Assembly (NCBI GenBank): GCA_004764695.1
Contig: SMSO01000031.1
Location: forward strand, 9,025,761-9,089,760
Length of the DNA: 64,000 bases
From: Schizochytrium sp. TIO01
Lineage: Eukaryota > Sar > Bigyra > Thraustochytrida > Thraustochytriidae
Direction of reading: 5' to 3'
Numbering within the stretch: position 1 is the stretch's first letter; every line of letters starts with the position of its first letter. Under the pieces are notes generated by a model. It worked only from the letters and a program-made list of their open reading frames with translations, was not told where the DNA came from and searched no databases. Below, one piece after another: positions 27,101 through 34,633 of this stretch. Both the position numbers and the translations under genes were made by a program.

Positions 27101-27364
27101 GTAATTTCGGTACTTTTACTTGTTGCTCTCGAGCACAGGCACAACCCCAAACAGCATGCTGAAATTGCAAGCTTCCTGAACCAGATTCGTGAGCACACCA
27201 AAGATACTGCTTGGATTCGACTAAACGAGCAAGCAGAATTGTACATCAACATTTTAAGTAGTGAACCTGCTGCAATGCAACTTCTGGAGGAACACGATGA
27301 GGCCTCCAAATCAATCATTACTCATATTCGCGCCTTGTTAACAGACAACTCTGGAGAAATGTAA
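15161..27364 (+). CDS. Giant ubiquitin-specific protease, USP9X/USP24/USP34 type
   Basis: A 4067-aa single-frame deubiquitinase that should remove ubiquitin from protein substrates. The peptidase C19 domain spans about residues 2350-2730. The Cys box GLRNLGCICYMNSLLQQL has the nucleophile at about Cys2363 (the second Cys of the box). The His box contains DSGHYYSY with the base at about His2655, followed by WFHFNDEQVS. A zinc-ribbon pair is visible (CKEGC near 2512, CGEC near 2563). A ubiquitin-like domain lies at about 1567-1645. The N-terminal half contains alpha-solenoid helices typical of this subfamily (RLAVALKQLRSPF near 354, QWFKENHVVEVIFG near 860), separated by acidic disordered spacers. 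A long helical C-terminal part follows the catalytic domain. It is larger than human USP34 (about 3500 aa). The ATG at 15161 is the frame's first, but the true N terminus is probably the acidic segment just upstream. Confidence 0.95.
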   Translation: MRGKPTVLMRREASEMSMVPDDNFSVAGVGSEGTPTSSNDIGPEYTQDSPRPNIFDEFAMGVDISQRGSMVSGPHLEPRHNHPLVAALCLAQIDVETFEKIDAELGVLRDCPEDLYREEVFTPAASLVRGSIEALLMRRKGVDATVLKHASVLFGSCIDMYAEGHTLPPNDLHAAINFFFSSGPQAYIFKGESSTASIDSLQLRKFLSRSKFCVQDEASLFRIAREYSPANDYSCTTVPLEFMRCIEMFCNQGCLKTIVDHVEGTLQKPRPSPHHVLHYVQLTTHIVEFLRVDVVKPIVENLATALSSYLESLSNADLRHLDHNVLCEIFAKVDCVLRKTNAFPVQEMRRCGESLRLAVALKQLRSPFMQQRLAGLRQIRTIVEEAEQRAATEALLRRSPSDSRGGVVRKRSIDEIDHASEGLRKRQNFGQLQLRTSEGGRGDFNNSNDTPLRVHTVGQIGGQGNAPNTNFDEKLYQSTLKTLLNSHSHDFHGKDDNPNQLERAAELLGLASFVKLHYADVLAKATSAEDDSTLGEIKGPQTDTVDNNSKEVPEKSGRGDSALVDDEEESDELDRRQSKLPRRASDTVAAKADADFSKARDQLDKDNEAMEVESGDRSGVLGDQQDSEHNADNAVADKTPDALLSANGADDGKMEEAEGHSQDSPVLPSEVLSFLKLSEPLSRKAASSVLELIKSRDKSLLSENTSQQTSTDDSNKDSDVKNRDRNNGIPSTVKNDASMVAKFAEYMLQEHRNHQRPSDSPYFNDGSVVDEEVLQAPSESSESKCVDLKNTLGSDENKVVQRKASVFSHESARSVLAMIFGEEMDQVAGDGEGGGGVRGEEEQEEQEEKDDTKDIATEALTQWFKENHVVEVIFGPDFIHTEVLKRCSEICRFLAGHNLFSEEDLDLVWDTAFGTNAHESIRETLCSIISDLARYLPLNKLNYLWTKIKNIDLASHDIKSLSFVRNFTVNAVLSLRWQEDSADLAKDAPQQHWYGLGLFWDLVQDSTIISSACHKAALQHLTHLCAWQPCFVARGDFLRACIKNLELAQSVPQSLKLMRAIITSFPLDGTPTPGVTENVPLSATPMSRQDIVCWQPWLVKICLENLKQYKLNCTKVLETRPELYSALLTKSLVQNVTSPVTSPTIVDSTTSAATSSSCSSIIGDSGHGPVSKAIPGQTQDSVEFHDEDMHEDKYECDLYDEEAEDLGQLENAGVDLSPSDDGSLQGTTVKDPKVAGNPLDSYKLIGKYSHLRGLRIQLNFLRFLVISCGKETEDFQLTADQADIILENLACKALTHNERSLALSWVMQMHFVANAFGPDTARTALPFTFRKLSLSSLQSRDFSFFEYFFRVVNVDLGRLTYTHGGKPRPFNFTQATPRAFTGEKNWLHNKSAKELRRCLSGPESTHEAANCFQVVNAHLVGLGMLWCMALRANCSAVAKRAAKMLCTLFSSVSPSTNAEFQLDQLTNVDERELIAQGWEMETSNVPLRQQAFEGSTGMLVGGFLREAVAQLKQALADQNPTGSRTRVRCLMLLKDLQASCASSSLMSKSHGARVDRVNRAQGILSGETVELRIKEVNKSNMELPLQIAKVVSVAELRSSIATLLQKDAKMLRFISSGKEIKAQDTAELRPISLEAGQVIHVVVRQATRATGGAGRGAASPMSTLSSFPHSNNEWRFKQLDGFHFSDDMNNNELEELETGTAETHFKKNEISSNKSDTSNTSAVDQYHDADSVDESADAKARNISPASDNSASRDDMEVSGSNRNRRTSDDKMDVNHAQNIISTNNNALSQKSTPVEVGGKSIDHGGHSDQLKCIDAKSVQNSKLVRPDAILQQPEHVKLLTDLLFDQKPTEVVAAQTWDLIQDLPTREDLFKSIQDNSASWDSLLDLKPIHKTLYSLQIMDFMLCCEDNNFIAAPHDHITPGMSRSWARKAISLGAVQMLIKVLCTVDDNDSPLHTHTLGMHCVLELICVLQKLLQHCSHDELIETLEIQGPKLNEALLEAVRGIATNAPSSAITSTSANSSSGKGKTAIPKSTIYSSNKEVSESSISHDVVLRALGLRLWICEAAKAPYFGCPATQVQHGHGEDAFSKEWLTTCLFNCSNENVKDDVTKSLLKYPRDGQGLLKSLSEILSEVENPENHHRTTEYFTLLADLARSALVADSDAGESRLSDNMDTQTIPEWAEALFAKLFAILRQHKSTEKRSRPRDAPDQTLCGLLFTLEALLSNSSICDTFEQQQEFVRTVFDECLFDIEMGDADLKPKCKNRTSRSYAFQVLLAAAKSSRACLKDLLLLIEAQHKQTDLCALTTQNSIDHCGFPSSVRWAITDEGDDRTIRDREHQWQYDPASQRKADVGYVGLRNLGCICYMNSLLQQLYMIPELRLEIFRSSETKKRTRAARDTESAQMKANLSALNSEGRSLESDEDEVKLRQHKALLHQTRRMFTWLQESEKRAYDMTCFCNKSISLNHGNPIDIFEQQDVDEFFNVLMDQLEHALKDSKRPDILRDLFGGVLCNQILCKEGCSHRSEREEKFMVCQLEVKGKQSIKESLDLYVEGEMLEGDNKYLCGECNEKRDAQKRAFFVSLPNVLMIHLKRFDFDLELLRKIKVNDHCEFPSELNMKQYTREALEEREENMKPDAYYEYELVGILVHTGTADSGHYYSYIKERFPKCGRKSCEWFHFNDEQVSHFDPATIPEATFGGMPTGSRWDSQQRNGSQSWSAKPYSAYMLIYERKERPCLPGLPRGLAKAEDVLPVLHNAVPKLLQQTCWQQNVEFMRDEMVLDAAYGDFVLSASKIVTEGSPPSVANNLSSSWFEALQACSAFAINTLVHARNKEHLDSIMTQIKTLIRIGGPPARRSMLENLEANGATAVRQLLLRCPIPQVRDTFLNLLNDLLRIDIKGDRILYNSVATNLIEFWNVPFKPYAERQIYDKRKTDVENYGRAWLGTLDQVQTPIVEELGEILWEDCLSVPCVPPLETPSLRLIGWMIAHTTDAHQSWRNVDSLFAVMSSFADLGRPERVEMVRMGAIPRILDFLLDQDSPSLRVLHMDKSRELECRRGMGEKYEPPTLLHAVRTLASLVRTCDIPLGARNKNIAIYYGASVFDSVDDESSNSAGDDEEGNGDSMDVAKKISLMAKSPVQLTWLDVALMIQTPLLPRLLENHNSFWISDLQDLLLHLGTGSSSLSWFIANVIRSQLFTAPVIAVSTLFRTSETLLSAPYNKRLVKKYVATMIDTILAASEVESDGVAAALAHLCRLLNGESGFSVAQILYELISEWLIALLVDHDSEIVRRQAAVLVISMVSAFEAKNFQAVSDKQKSTDSEDGQAHTVESINEDRVMADNMEGDTGAEAVTARSTDDDAGKDPVIEEGHEMLGTVQLLLSILTLSFMDKICSSNSYEMIVMKCRSLPSIPQKPAIRRWEGPRTQPVNFNDIEGEGIAVLPGESRADALTRYALKLKDAPQEPSPFTLVSALRTLLILLKLCTKETYESLLGISEMEVIVTSILKVDAYKLECDWNKGELISFLYEMTRDNEERMVSCTSNPDVLKRLLNISMAVRPSEGHYIFNETYAPVYYRFFCAWVKCSYTKAPFDALDNLHHLKWAIKYYLLDINEYICTVAPLRLLMRITVPALQKNSLALIDDLQSSLLVCQQDAIHKVGLDNLLLSIRCLSGVKDLYAPGESGQSIVLGAYMSSDLSPVDTEKNSTLIAEKLIVKGSLVSALLTNVLGYLRKVPESQYEDKEDRYSHLEYGLKVLGAMWGRLGRTRDLVIMQASAKEAPNVDDSTTDQASNLNLSRLTLSAIAKSLNENPDSVIKSSPAGEAAHAFASIAAGVTGVTAAGKAADPHSDVDKDDVAELADDEKEAELLQGCQELQRAAAAAWIQYVLMCNEYQAPGQVRVLDAISSCISITVRIGWEYVREASCMSDLGRAVGSLITRLMARFRQDSANDQPLTKPYLDAITFSCMALLQVHFTTGSKHKLSPFSVSVISVLLLVALEHRHNPKQHAEIASFLNQIREHTKDTAWIRLNEQAELYINILSSEPAAMQLLEEHDEASKSIITHIRALLTDNSGEM

Positions 27365-27871
27365 GTGTTATTGGAGCCGATAATGAAACATCAATATAAT
27401 AATAATATATATAATATATTCCCCCCATTTATAAAATAACCTTCACTTAGCTAGGTAGATGTCCTAAACTATTTGGGATAGGGTAAACAGAATCGGAAAC
27501 CTTTTCATGCAGTGATATTTCAAAATTTCAAAATACTACGATTGCCGATTTATGAAAGAATACAATGATTTTCTCGGTCCAACTAGATGGAATATTTTAG
27601 GTAGAACTTTTATATCTACTAAGAAAACATGTAAAACATTGGCCGGTGACGATATACCATAAAACAACATTGCCAGGATAAATCCTTATCTTCATAAATT
27701 CATGCGCACGCTGCCAATACTTATTGTAAATAATTTATTAGTGGAAGTGTACCTATTTTAGATTATGAAAGCTTCAATTAAAGTGAACTGTGATACGCCT
27801 AACTTTTAAATACTGGCAAAATATTGCATGAATACAGGGTATATATGCGTAGACCCGACCTCTAAAAATAA
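27365..27871. other. Intergenic gap between convergent genes
   Basis: An AT-rich 507-base interval between the convergent 3' ends of the deubiquitinase and the histone-fold gene. It presumably holds both 3' UTRs and polyadenylation signals. No other feature is visible. Confidence 0.6.
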
Positions 27872-28564
27872 CTAAAAGTTCTGCAGCCTGGCTGCCGAAC
27901 TCTGAAGCATTAGCTCCTGCTCCCGCGCAAGGGCCTCTTCTTCCTCTTTTGTGAGCTTTGGTCTCTTCTTGCCTCCCTTACGTTGCTTCCTTATGGCTCT
28001 CGCACCACTTGGAGCGTTGACTCCTCCCTTAGATGTCACCAAATCCATACCTACGTTCTTTTCTGCATCAATATTTTTTGCGGCCCTCTTTCGGCCCCGC
28101 CTAGGGCCGGCAATTGCAGTCTTTTCTGAACTCGTTGACGAGCCTGTCGGAACTGGGCTGGAGGAAGAGCTAATTGGCTCAATTTTGGCTGTGTGTGGAC
28201 CCACAGATGATATCGTAGCAAGTTCACTCTTAGCTTCGTCGTGATCGTCGTTGTCGGTGGCCTTGCGCATTGCTTTAAGGCGGTTGTAGTATCTTCTAAA
28301 TCCAAGAGCGTAGAGTGCCTTGAGCACCTGGTCCTGACGCAGGCGACGCACGGAGGAGCGGCTGGCGCTAGCAGCCTCGCAGTAGGTATTGGCTTGACCA
28401 GTTATAATTCGCAAAAGCTCCGACGCATAAGCTGTCACTTGAGCTGTAGCAACCTTCTTACCACGACCAAGGCTTGCTCCGCGTTCACGCAAACTAGCAT
28501 CCAGTAACTCAGAAATCCATCGCACAGGCAGTTGAGATGCCTCACCAGACATACCACAACTCAT
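27872..28564 (-). CDS. Histone-fold protein (NF-YB / NC2-beta / Dpb4-like)
   Basis: A 230-aa protein with an apparent histone fold in the N-terminal half: helix 1 around LPVRWISELLDASL (residues 12-25), long helix 2 (about 42-66), then a loop and helix 3 ending in LKALYALGFRRYYNRLKAM (about 81-99). The LG-F-x2-Y-x3-LK pattern is typical of the CBF/NF-Y branch (NF-YB, Dr1/NC2-beta, Dpb4/POLE3). Such proteins heterodimerise and act in transcription or chromatin. The second half is disordered, with a basic stretch (KQRKGGKKRPK) that could be a nuclear localisation signal, then a Glu-rich tail EEEEALAREQELM that resembles the region after the fold in Dr1. Which subfamily it belongs to cannot be settled by eye. 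The minus-strand ATG is at 28564. The gene converges on the deubiquitinase. Confidence 0.7.
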   Translation of the reverse strand: MSCGMSGEASQLPVRWISELLDASLRERGASLGRGKKVATAQVTAYASELLRIITGQANTYCEAASASRSSVRRLRQDQVLKALYALGFRRYYNRLKAMRKATDNDDHDEAKSELATISSVGPHTAKIEPISSSSSPVPTGSSTSSEKTAIAGPRRGRKRAAKNIDAEKNVGMDLVTSKGGVNAPSGARAIRKQRKGGKKRPKLTKEEEEALAREQELMLQSSAARLQNF

Positions 28565-30488
28565 GAAGGCAAGTGCTCAGGAGGCAAACACGGTCACTCC
28601 GGTGTTATCTCCTTACAATGAAGCTTCAAGAGATCTGGTGGTGCGTAGCGCAAGGCCTTTGGGTTTGGATTTTTAGGTTTTTGTTTGTCAAAAGCACTCA
28701 ACTTGAAGTTACTTTGAAACAACAGTAATCATGTTGTTGTTTCTTTTTTATTTTTTTTATTTCTTTTTTAAATAAATTAGTTACTCTCACTCTCAGAAAG
28801 ACTTGGTTTGATTTCAAGACTTGTCGTGTGGGGTCTGAGATATGAAACTTAAGATCGCGATTAATAGTTGTTAAGAATCTTTCAGAAATAGCAGGAAAAT
28901 GGGACCAAATCCGCTTAAGATGGACAAAACCCGAAAATAAGTGGTTGATCCTGAAGTAGATAGCATGAAAAATAAGGGCTGCACTCTTCAAAATGAGCAT
29001 ATCTCAGTGGCCTAAAAGAACACAAATTGGAGGAAATCAGAGAAGATTTGGTACACGTAGTAATATCAGTGAAGAAAGAAACACGAAAAAAAGTAGAAAG
29101 AATTTCATTTAGAAAGTATATTTTACTTTGTCGATTTTTGTTTGTAAAAGTAAATGCGTTGTACTTCGGGAAGTGAAAAGGATTTGAAGATGCTATTTAA
29201 GTACACATTTAGGGAGCAAACGTAGTGGAATGTTTCTAGCTAGAATGCTTTTAGCAGTGAGGGTGCATCCTACCCAAATGTGGGATGTTTTCTCTATCTA
29301 GAATGTGTTTGGTAAATTCTGGAGGAGGTTTAACACCGCCGCCAAACACCAACGAAGACCCATCTTTTAGTTCGATATTCGGTTAATTCAAACTGCAAAG
29401 TTATCGCAACAACAAGTCTTCAATTTCAAACAGCATTTTGAATACTTGTACACTTGTGGGTCAGAGCTATATAGTTATTCAAATGTGCAAAACGCACGAT
29501 ATTCCAAGCTGACACCAAGGAATATGTCAAGTCGGGTTTCATAGTTGGATTGTAGTATGATTTCGTTATAAATTTAGACTTAAGAACTTAGTTATTCAAT
29601 TGACGGAACTTTTCCCTGGGGAAAACATATAATTATCTACTGAAAGATTTGGTTCGTAAAGATGAGTTTCAAAGCATGCACAGGATATCTTAACACAACT
29701 TTCCTGATACTTCCTGATCATCTATAACTGGCTTTAACTAAACTTGACAAATGGAACCGTAGAAGATAAGAAGTCTCTAAAAATTACTTGTTCCAAACTT
29801 ACTTTTATATATTGGTGAGTGATATACTTTGATTTGACTCGAGTTTTACCGAGTAAAGAGTTCATAGGAGTAGCATCTGGTAGTGAAATCAAGAGTAATT
29901 TCAATAATGAGTTGAAGTTAGGAGGGATATGGACGATCGTACTTTAGCAAAGTACAAACTTCCAGCACCCCTAGAAGGTTGAAAAGGTAGCCTATCCTAC
30001 TTAAGTGAAAGTAGTGCCTTGATAATATACTTCACGCATAAATTATAAGGTGCAGAGCAAATTAGCATTGCAGATGTGTAAATACTAATTTCTCCGTCTA
30101 TCTTGCAACTTCCAAAAATCATCTCCTTTGTGACAGTTCTTTCATCTCAACTAGCACTTCTTCATCACAGACACCAGCTATTTATACTACCTGCTTAATA
30201 AAGGTATACTACTTCATTGCATCAAGAGAAAGCGCATGAAATGAATGTTCGTTTTCTAGGTTTCGAAAGCAACCGAACACCGCTCCGTATGTTATATGCT
30301 ACGACCGAGCATGCATATATTCTTAGCTTCATTGCGCTTCAGAAGCGTGCTCAAACCCCTCTCAAGTGTTATCATTTTATGGTCTGAAATTCCAGAAGAC
30401 TCGAGATATTTCGAATCTGTCAAACGTTGGAGTATATGTAATCCTGATTTTGTCGACTATCGTAAGGTCAAATATACCGTCGCTGAAG
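28565..30488. other. AT-rich intergenic interval
   Basis: 1.9 kb between the 5' end of the histone-fold gene and the 3' end of the membrane protein gene. Only short frames without protein-like character occur. No repeat or RNA feature was recognised. Confidence 0.6.
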
Positions 30489-32780
30489 TTAAGTAGAGCT
30501 AGACGAGGAAGTTGAGAATCCCTCTCTCAACGTTTTAAGGCGTCGAAGAATCGGAGTTTGTGCGGGATCTTGAGGGGATGCAGGAAGGTACACCGCTGCA
30601 TATGGTTCAGGTGACCAAAGCTGCAGAGCTTCCAGCGACTGGACATCGCAAAAGAGTTCTCTGTATCTTGGACCACGTTTCATATCAAAAAGTGAAGCAT
30701 CGCGACTTGGAGGCTTTCTAGCGCGTTGCCCAGCGAACGCTACTTTAGAAAACCCCTTGCGCCCATCTATAAAATCAGAAGAAATTAGTGCCTTCTTGGC
30801 AGAAATCACACCTGGAGTAGAGCGTCGAATGTCTTGCCACCATTTCCAAGGCAATAACAAGAGTCCGTCTAACGTTACTAATCTCCACATAAAGCGGCGA
30901 ACAGAAAGAAATCGATGCAGATAAAGAAATACGAGACACGATGCCAAGACTGAGGTTACCAAGCTAGCTGTGCTGATATTCAGACCTCGTGTAGATGAGA
31001 GCATTCCGTGAAAGTTAGTTTCTGCTGCGGCAGACCTTGAGGGAACCCAGATTGCGAGGGTGGCTAGTACGAGACGTAATATTATGCAAGTCTCTGTGAT
31101 TCTTGCACATAGAACACCAATCTGGCTTGTTAGACTTCTCACAGGAAATTGAGAGAGCGAGATTAATGCCTTTTTCTCGGACAAGTATATTATGAAAAGT
31201 TCCGCCCCACCAAGAGGTGCTAACCAGATGACTATACCCGAATATGGAACACAAAGAATGACTGTTCGCAAGGTTGACATATAAGCCTGTGCAAGATCCC
31301 ATGTGGGAGGCAGAAATTTCTTGTTCATCTGTTGCTGCGTTAGTGGGCGGCTTGAAAGCTCACGCCGCAGGTATAGATAGAGGTTTCTTGCAAAAGAAAA
31401 CCACACGACTTGTAGAATCGTGTGCATTGTTTGCGCAATAACAAGGTTGGGAATAACACGATCTGACCACCACGTATAAGAAAAGGGTTTACGCGTATAC
31501 GCTGATACATAAGACCAATAAAATGGCCAAAGCAGGTAGCAAGGCACGTCAATACACAGCGTAGAAGCTAACACTGAATAAAATATTGTGAAACTTCGTA
31601 AAGGGTGTCCATACCAGTCAAAGGCACGACTGAGACCAAATCGGGAACCCTTGTTCCATAAGACGAGTATCGCTGCTCCAGCATAATGACTGCCAAGGTC
31701 ATTTGCTACGTCCCAGACGTAGTAACCAATAACCATATTAAAAATAAGCAGCGTGACTAAAAGCAGCGCACATCGTGCTGGCCACCCTGACTGAGCATAC
31801 CAATGCGGATGTTGGAGTCTGAACCAGTCAATATTTGAGGGGTAGACCTCTTCCACGGTACCAATCGCACGTAAACGTGTTAGTGGCGCACCAAACATAA
31901 GACATAAGTGATGCAAAATCCAGTGACGATTATCATGGTGCATTAGTTCGCGAGCAAGGCTCGCATGGGCAGCACTTTTGAATGTGATAAAGAGAAAATC
32001 AACTTTGTGATGTGCAGTACGAGCAACTGCGCCTAGTTCTTCTTGGAGGAATAGGTCCCTAAAATAAGATTGCTCTATTTTTTTCAGAGCAACTATACTG
32101 GCTTTGAGTCTTTGCTTAGCAAGGCGAAACTCCTTGGTTATCGGGTCTAATGTATTCATTTTCTGCCTTTCAGCCTCGCCAACTTCAACAAGCATGATAC
32201 GCTCTTCTGCAGCACGCGCGAAGCTTAGGTTTTCAGAGCTGTAGTTCAAAAGGCCAGTAATACATACGTCAATGATTGGTGGGGTTACCTCCCGAGCAAA
32301 ACGCGTTCTTTCTCCATAACTATCCTTAAGATGGCTTCTCTTCCGGTTTCTTGAGAGCTGGAGTTGCTTGAAGAAAGTTTGCAATTCCTTTTTCTTAACA
32401 GCATCCGTGCGATGTGGCGCTTGAATCACCAGTAAGGATCGGGATGCAATGTTCAGTTCTTGTGCTTCAAAAGTCCCAGTTTCCTTCTGACGCTGGCTAA
32501 CGGTGACGCGACCCATGTAACATGCTATTATCGCGGTAAGCAGAGCTGAGCTTGCGTTGATGATTAGAAATGGCTCAAACAAAAGCTGGCAGTCATCTCG
32601 AATACATGTGGAAACACTCCACCTTCGAGCTTCTATTACATAGGCCTGTGCGATGGATGCAGAGTTCTCTGAGGAGAATTGGCGAACTGACGTAAAAAAT
32701 GTGAGTACGAGAGGTACACTAAAAAGTGAGAAAATGAACATGATCACATAAATGTACCTTGTTTGGCGGAAAAAAACCCA
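30489..32780 (-). CDS. OSCA/TMEM63-like multipass membrane protein, probable C-terminal part of a RING fusion gene
   Basis: The frame is open from 32780 (no stop) to a stop at 30489; its first ATG is at 32741. It encodes two N-terminal hydrophobic helices (32735-32690 and about 32570-32510), a cytosolic domain of about 220 aa containing RSLLVIQAP and FLFITFKSAAHASLA, then many transmembrane segments. The layout matches the OSCA/TMEM63/CSC1 family: an RRM-like loop with a FxTFKS-type strand, a P-x-N-I-D-W segment just before the next helix, and a later FLPPTWDLAQAYMSTLR...PYSG segment. Members are osmo- or mechanosensitive cation channels. The frame overlaps the upstream RING frame on the same strand, offset by one base at a T7 run (32770-32776), so both are probably one gene. 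Resemblance to the related TMC or anoctamin families cannot be excluded. Confidence 0.7.
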   Translation of the reverse strand, partial: WVFFRQTRYIYVIMFIFSLFSVPLVLTFFTSVRQFSSENSASIAQAYVIEARRWSVSTCIRDDCQLLFEPFLIINASSALLTAIIACYMGRVTVSQRQKETGTFEAQELNIASRSLLVIQAPHRTDAVKKKELQTFFKQLQLSRNRKRSHLKDSYGERTRFAREVTPPIIDVCITGLLNYSSENLSFARAAEERIMLVEVGEAERQKMNTLDPITKEFRLAKQRLKASIVALKKIEQSYFRDLFLQEELGAVARTAHHKVDFLFITFKSAAHASLARELMHHDNRHWILHHLCLMFGAPLTRLRAIGTVEEVYPSNIDWFRLQHPHWYAQSGWPARCALLLVTLLIFNMVIGYYVWDVANDLGSHYAGAAILVLWNKGSRFGLSRAFDWYGHPLRSFTIFYSVLASTLCIDVPCYLLWPFYWSYVSAYTRKPFSYTWWSDRVIPNLVIAQTMHTILQVVWFSFARNLYLYLRRELSSRPLTQQQMNKKFLPPTWDLAQAYMSTLRTVILCVPYSGIVIWLAPLGGAELFIIYLSEKKALISLSQFPVRSLTSQIGVLCARITETCIILRLVLATLAIWVPSRSAAAETNFHGMLSSTRGLNISTASLVTSVLASCLVFLYLHRFLSVRRFMWRLVTLDGLLLLPWKWWQDIRRSTPGVISAKKALISSDFIDGRKGFSKVAFAGQRARKPPSRDASLFDMKRGPRYRELFCDVQSLEALQLWSPEPYAAVYLPASPQDPAQTPILRRLKTLREGFSTSSSSST

Positions 32781-33582
32781 TTACACCAATTCCAAAACAT
32801 TCTTGAAGATCAGTCTCACTCACTTCGAGAATACCTAAATTAAGCTCTGAGTTTCGTGGACGCTCCAATCCCAGAACCTTTTCGATGTGGGTGCCTGCAA
32901 GAAGTGCGTCCGCATACATCTTTGCAGCACCAACATCAACAATGTGCTTTTTCTGAGCTAGTGCAATCTCCTCTTCCTCCACTTCCTCCTCCTTTGTTCG
33001 ATAATCATCGACTGCTTGCATACAAACAGGACAAAGAATTTTTCCTTGAGTTCTCTCGTTCCTTAGTTCTAGATAACATGGTTCACAGATGCATCGATGA
33101 CGGCATGGGATCAATCTCAAAAGTCCATTTTCAGTATCATTCAAACAAATTTGGCACAATCTTTCATCAGATGCTTCATTGTGATCAGGATCTTCTGCTG
33201 GATTTCCTAAACCCACATCGTAATCGTCCTCTTCGTCTCCTGTACTGGCGCTTATATTGTCGTCGTCGTCGTCACCATCATCGTCATCATCGTCATCATC
33301 GTCCACGTCGTCACCGTCGTCACCGTCGTCTTGTCCATCGTCGTCCTCTTCATCGTCGACGTATTTTACATCTTCATCTTCATTATTGCCTTGGCTGTCT
33401 TTTACCCTGATTTTGGAATGATGGCTGGTTTTCTTCTTACCCAGAAGCTCTTCCAAGGCACCGGTTGTAATCCCATCCCTATGAGAAACTTTTTTCGATA
33501 GACCATCAAAGCTCAGCTCATTATTCCTTCGACGTGTTCTTCTCTTTGAAGACTGTGCTGGTGAGCGCGCCCAGAAAGGCAT
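32719..33582 (-). CDS. RING-HC finger protein with acidic region, probable N-terminal part of the fusion gene
   Basis: This 287-aa frame from the ATG at 33582 has a basic N terminus, a very long Asp/Glu run (about residues 68-110) and a C3HC4 RING finger. The zinc ligands are Cys143, Cys146, Cys160, His162, Cys166, Cys169, Cys184 and Cys187. The PCRHRCICEPC core resembles the MGRN1 and MAPL type of RING-HC E3 ligases, so E2 binding and ubiquitin transfer are inferred. A coiled Glu-rich segment follows (about 196-212). The last residues after GVMG are probably not real: skipping one T of the T7 run at 32770-32776 continues the frame into FFRQTRYIYVIMFIF, the first membrane helix of the downstream frame. 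If so, the true product is a RING ligase anchored to a channel-like membrane domain. Confidence 0.8.
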   Translation of the reverse strand: MPFWARSPAQSSKRRTRRRNNELSFDGLSKKVSHRDGITTGALEELLGKKKTSHHSKIRVKDSQGNNEDEDVKYVDDEEDDDGQDDGDDGDDVDDDDDDDDDGDDDDDNISASTGDEEDDYDVGLGNPAEDPDHNEASDERLCQICLNDTENGLLRLIPCRHRCICEPCYLELRNERTQGKILCPVCMQAVDDYRTKEEEVEEEEIALAQKKHIVDVGAAKMYADALLAGTHIEKVLGLERPRNSELNLGILEVSETDLQECFGIGVMGFFPPNKVHLCDHVHFLTF

Positions 33583-34027
33583 TCTACTTTATGTATCTTA
33601 GCTTTTCTGCAAGGACTGTTCTTCTTCTACTTAGGCTATCACGTTCAAGCTGTTCAAGTTGTTTGCACGCCTACAAGTGCCTCTACCAAATCGCGGAAGT
33701 TGCCATCTTCTTGGCTGAGCCCGCGTTCAATCAGGCGATGATCCCAAGAAGTCTTTTCCGCATATAGAGCCGTTGGGGAGGAGGAGAGAACATTTCACTC
33801 GATTTTGCACTAATGTTCACAGACGAGACCATCGTAGCGTGGGTAGGTGTGTACTCTGTGATTGAACACTGCTAGTTCTTGTTTTCAGACTGGCGCAGCG
33901 AAGTACTTTCAAGCATTGCACGTGAGGTTTTTGGGGCCAAAGTTAGGCGATCTTACGGCAGTGCACAGCCGTGTGGACTGCCCCGTGTTCAAGCTCTAAG
34001 GGAAGGTTTCGCGACGCATATTTAAAC
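33583..34027. other. Probable bidirectional promoter interval
   Basis: About 445 bases between two divergent starts (RING gene at 33582 minus, small orphan at 34028 plus). No repeat or RNA feature is visible. It presumably carries both promoters and 5' UTRs. Confidence 0.45.
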
Positions 34028-34633
34028 ATGACTGACCCAGAAGAGGTTGTCTCTTTTCAACGTTCAATTCTGGAAAATCGTATTCGGAGGAAGCCTCCTA
34101 GCGTGCGGGAGGTAGAGCAACAGGCTGCCAAGCATGTGATGCACTCGAGGGCGCACAATCGGCTGGACGATTGGCGCAAACCTGAGAGCTACAGCAACTT
34201 GCTGGGACAATTTCGACCTGCTCCGCATGAAAAACTAGATCCCCTTTCCCAAATGCGTAACGTAGATGCGTGTGGGACACCAGTTTCAATGACTAAGACG
34301 ATGTTTAGTTCGCCAAAGCCGCGGGCGGCTCAAGACCAATATCAGGAGCGGCGCACCGAGTGCCGTACCAGTGTTTCGAATGCAGTGTCATCTAAGCGTG
34401 TACAGTCTCACCTTAAATCTCCTTTTTATCGATCAGACTCGACCAAGGTCTCTACTGGCTTTACCAGTCGCGCTGAGATGCTGGCTGCACGGAAGCGTGC
34501 AGATCACCAGCGTGCGCAGGATACGTTTGGCTCCCCAGAGTCTATGGGCTTTGTGGACTTTTCTTGTGGCAGAAAATCTATGGATACTGTAATTCGCAAC
34601 ATCAACAACATTGCAGAGCCGAGCAAGAAGTGA
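34028..34633 (+). CDS. Small basic orphan protein
   Basis: The family is not recognised. The ATG at 34028 gives 201 aa, starting MTDPEEVVSFQRSILENRIR. The protein is basic, rich in Arg, Ser and Gln, with a likely N-terminal helix (residues about 4-45), no membrane segment and few hydrophobic residues, suggesting a largely helical or disordered binding protein. The frame extends 19 codons upstream to a GTG without an ATG, so a short 5' exon is possible. It is divergent from the RING gene. Confidence 0.6.
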   Translation: MTDPEEVVSFQRSILENRIRRKPPSVREVEQQAAKHVMHSRAHNRLDDWRKPESYSNLLGQFRPAPHEKLDPLSQMRNVDACGTPVSMTKTMFSSPKPRAAQDQYQERRTECRTSVSNAVSSKRVQSHLKSPFYRSDSTKVSTGFTSRAEMLAARKRADHQRAQDTFGSPESMGFVDFSCGRKSMDTVIRNINNIAEPSKK

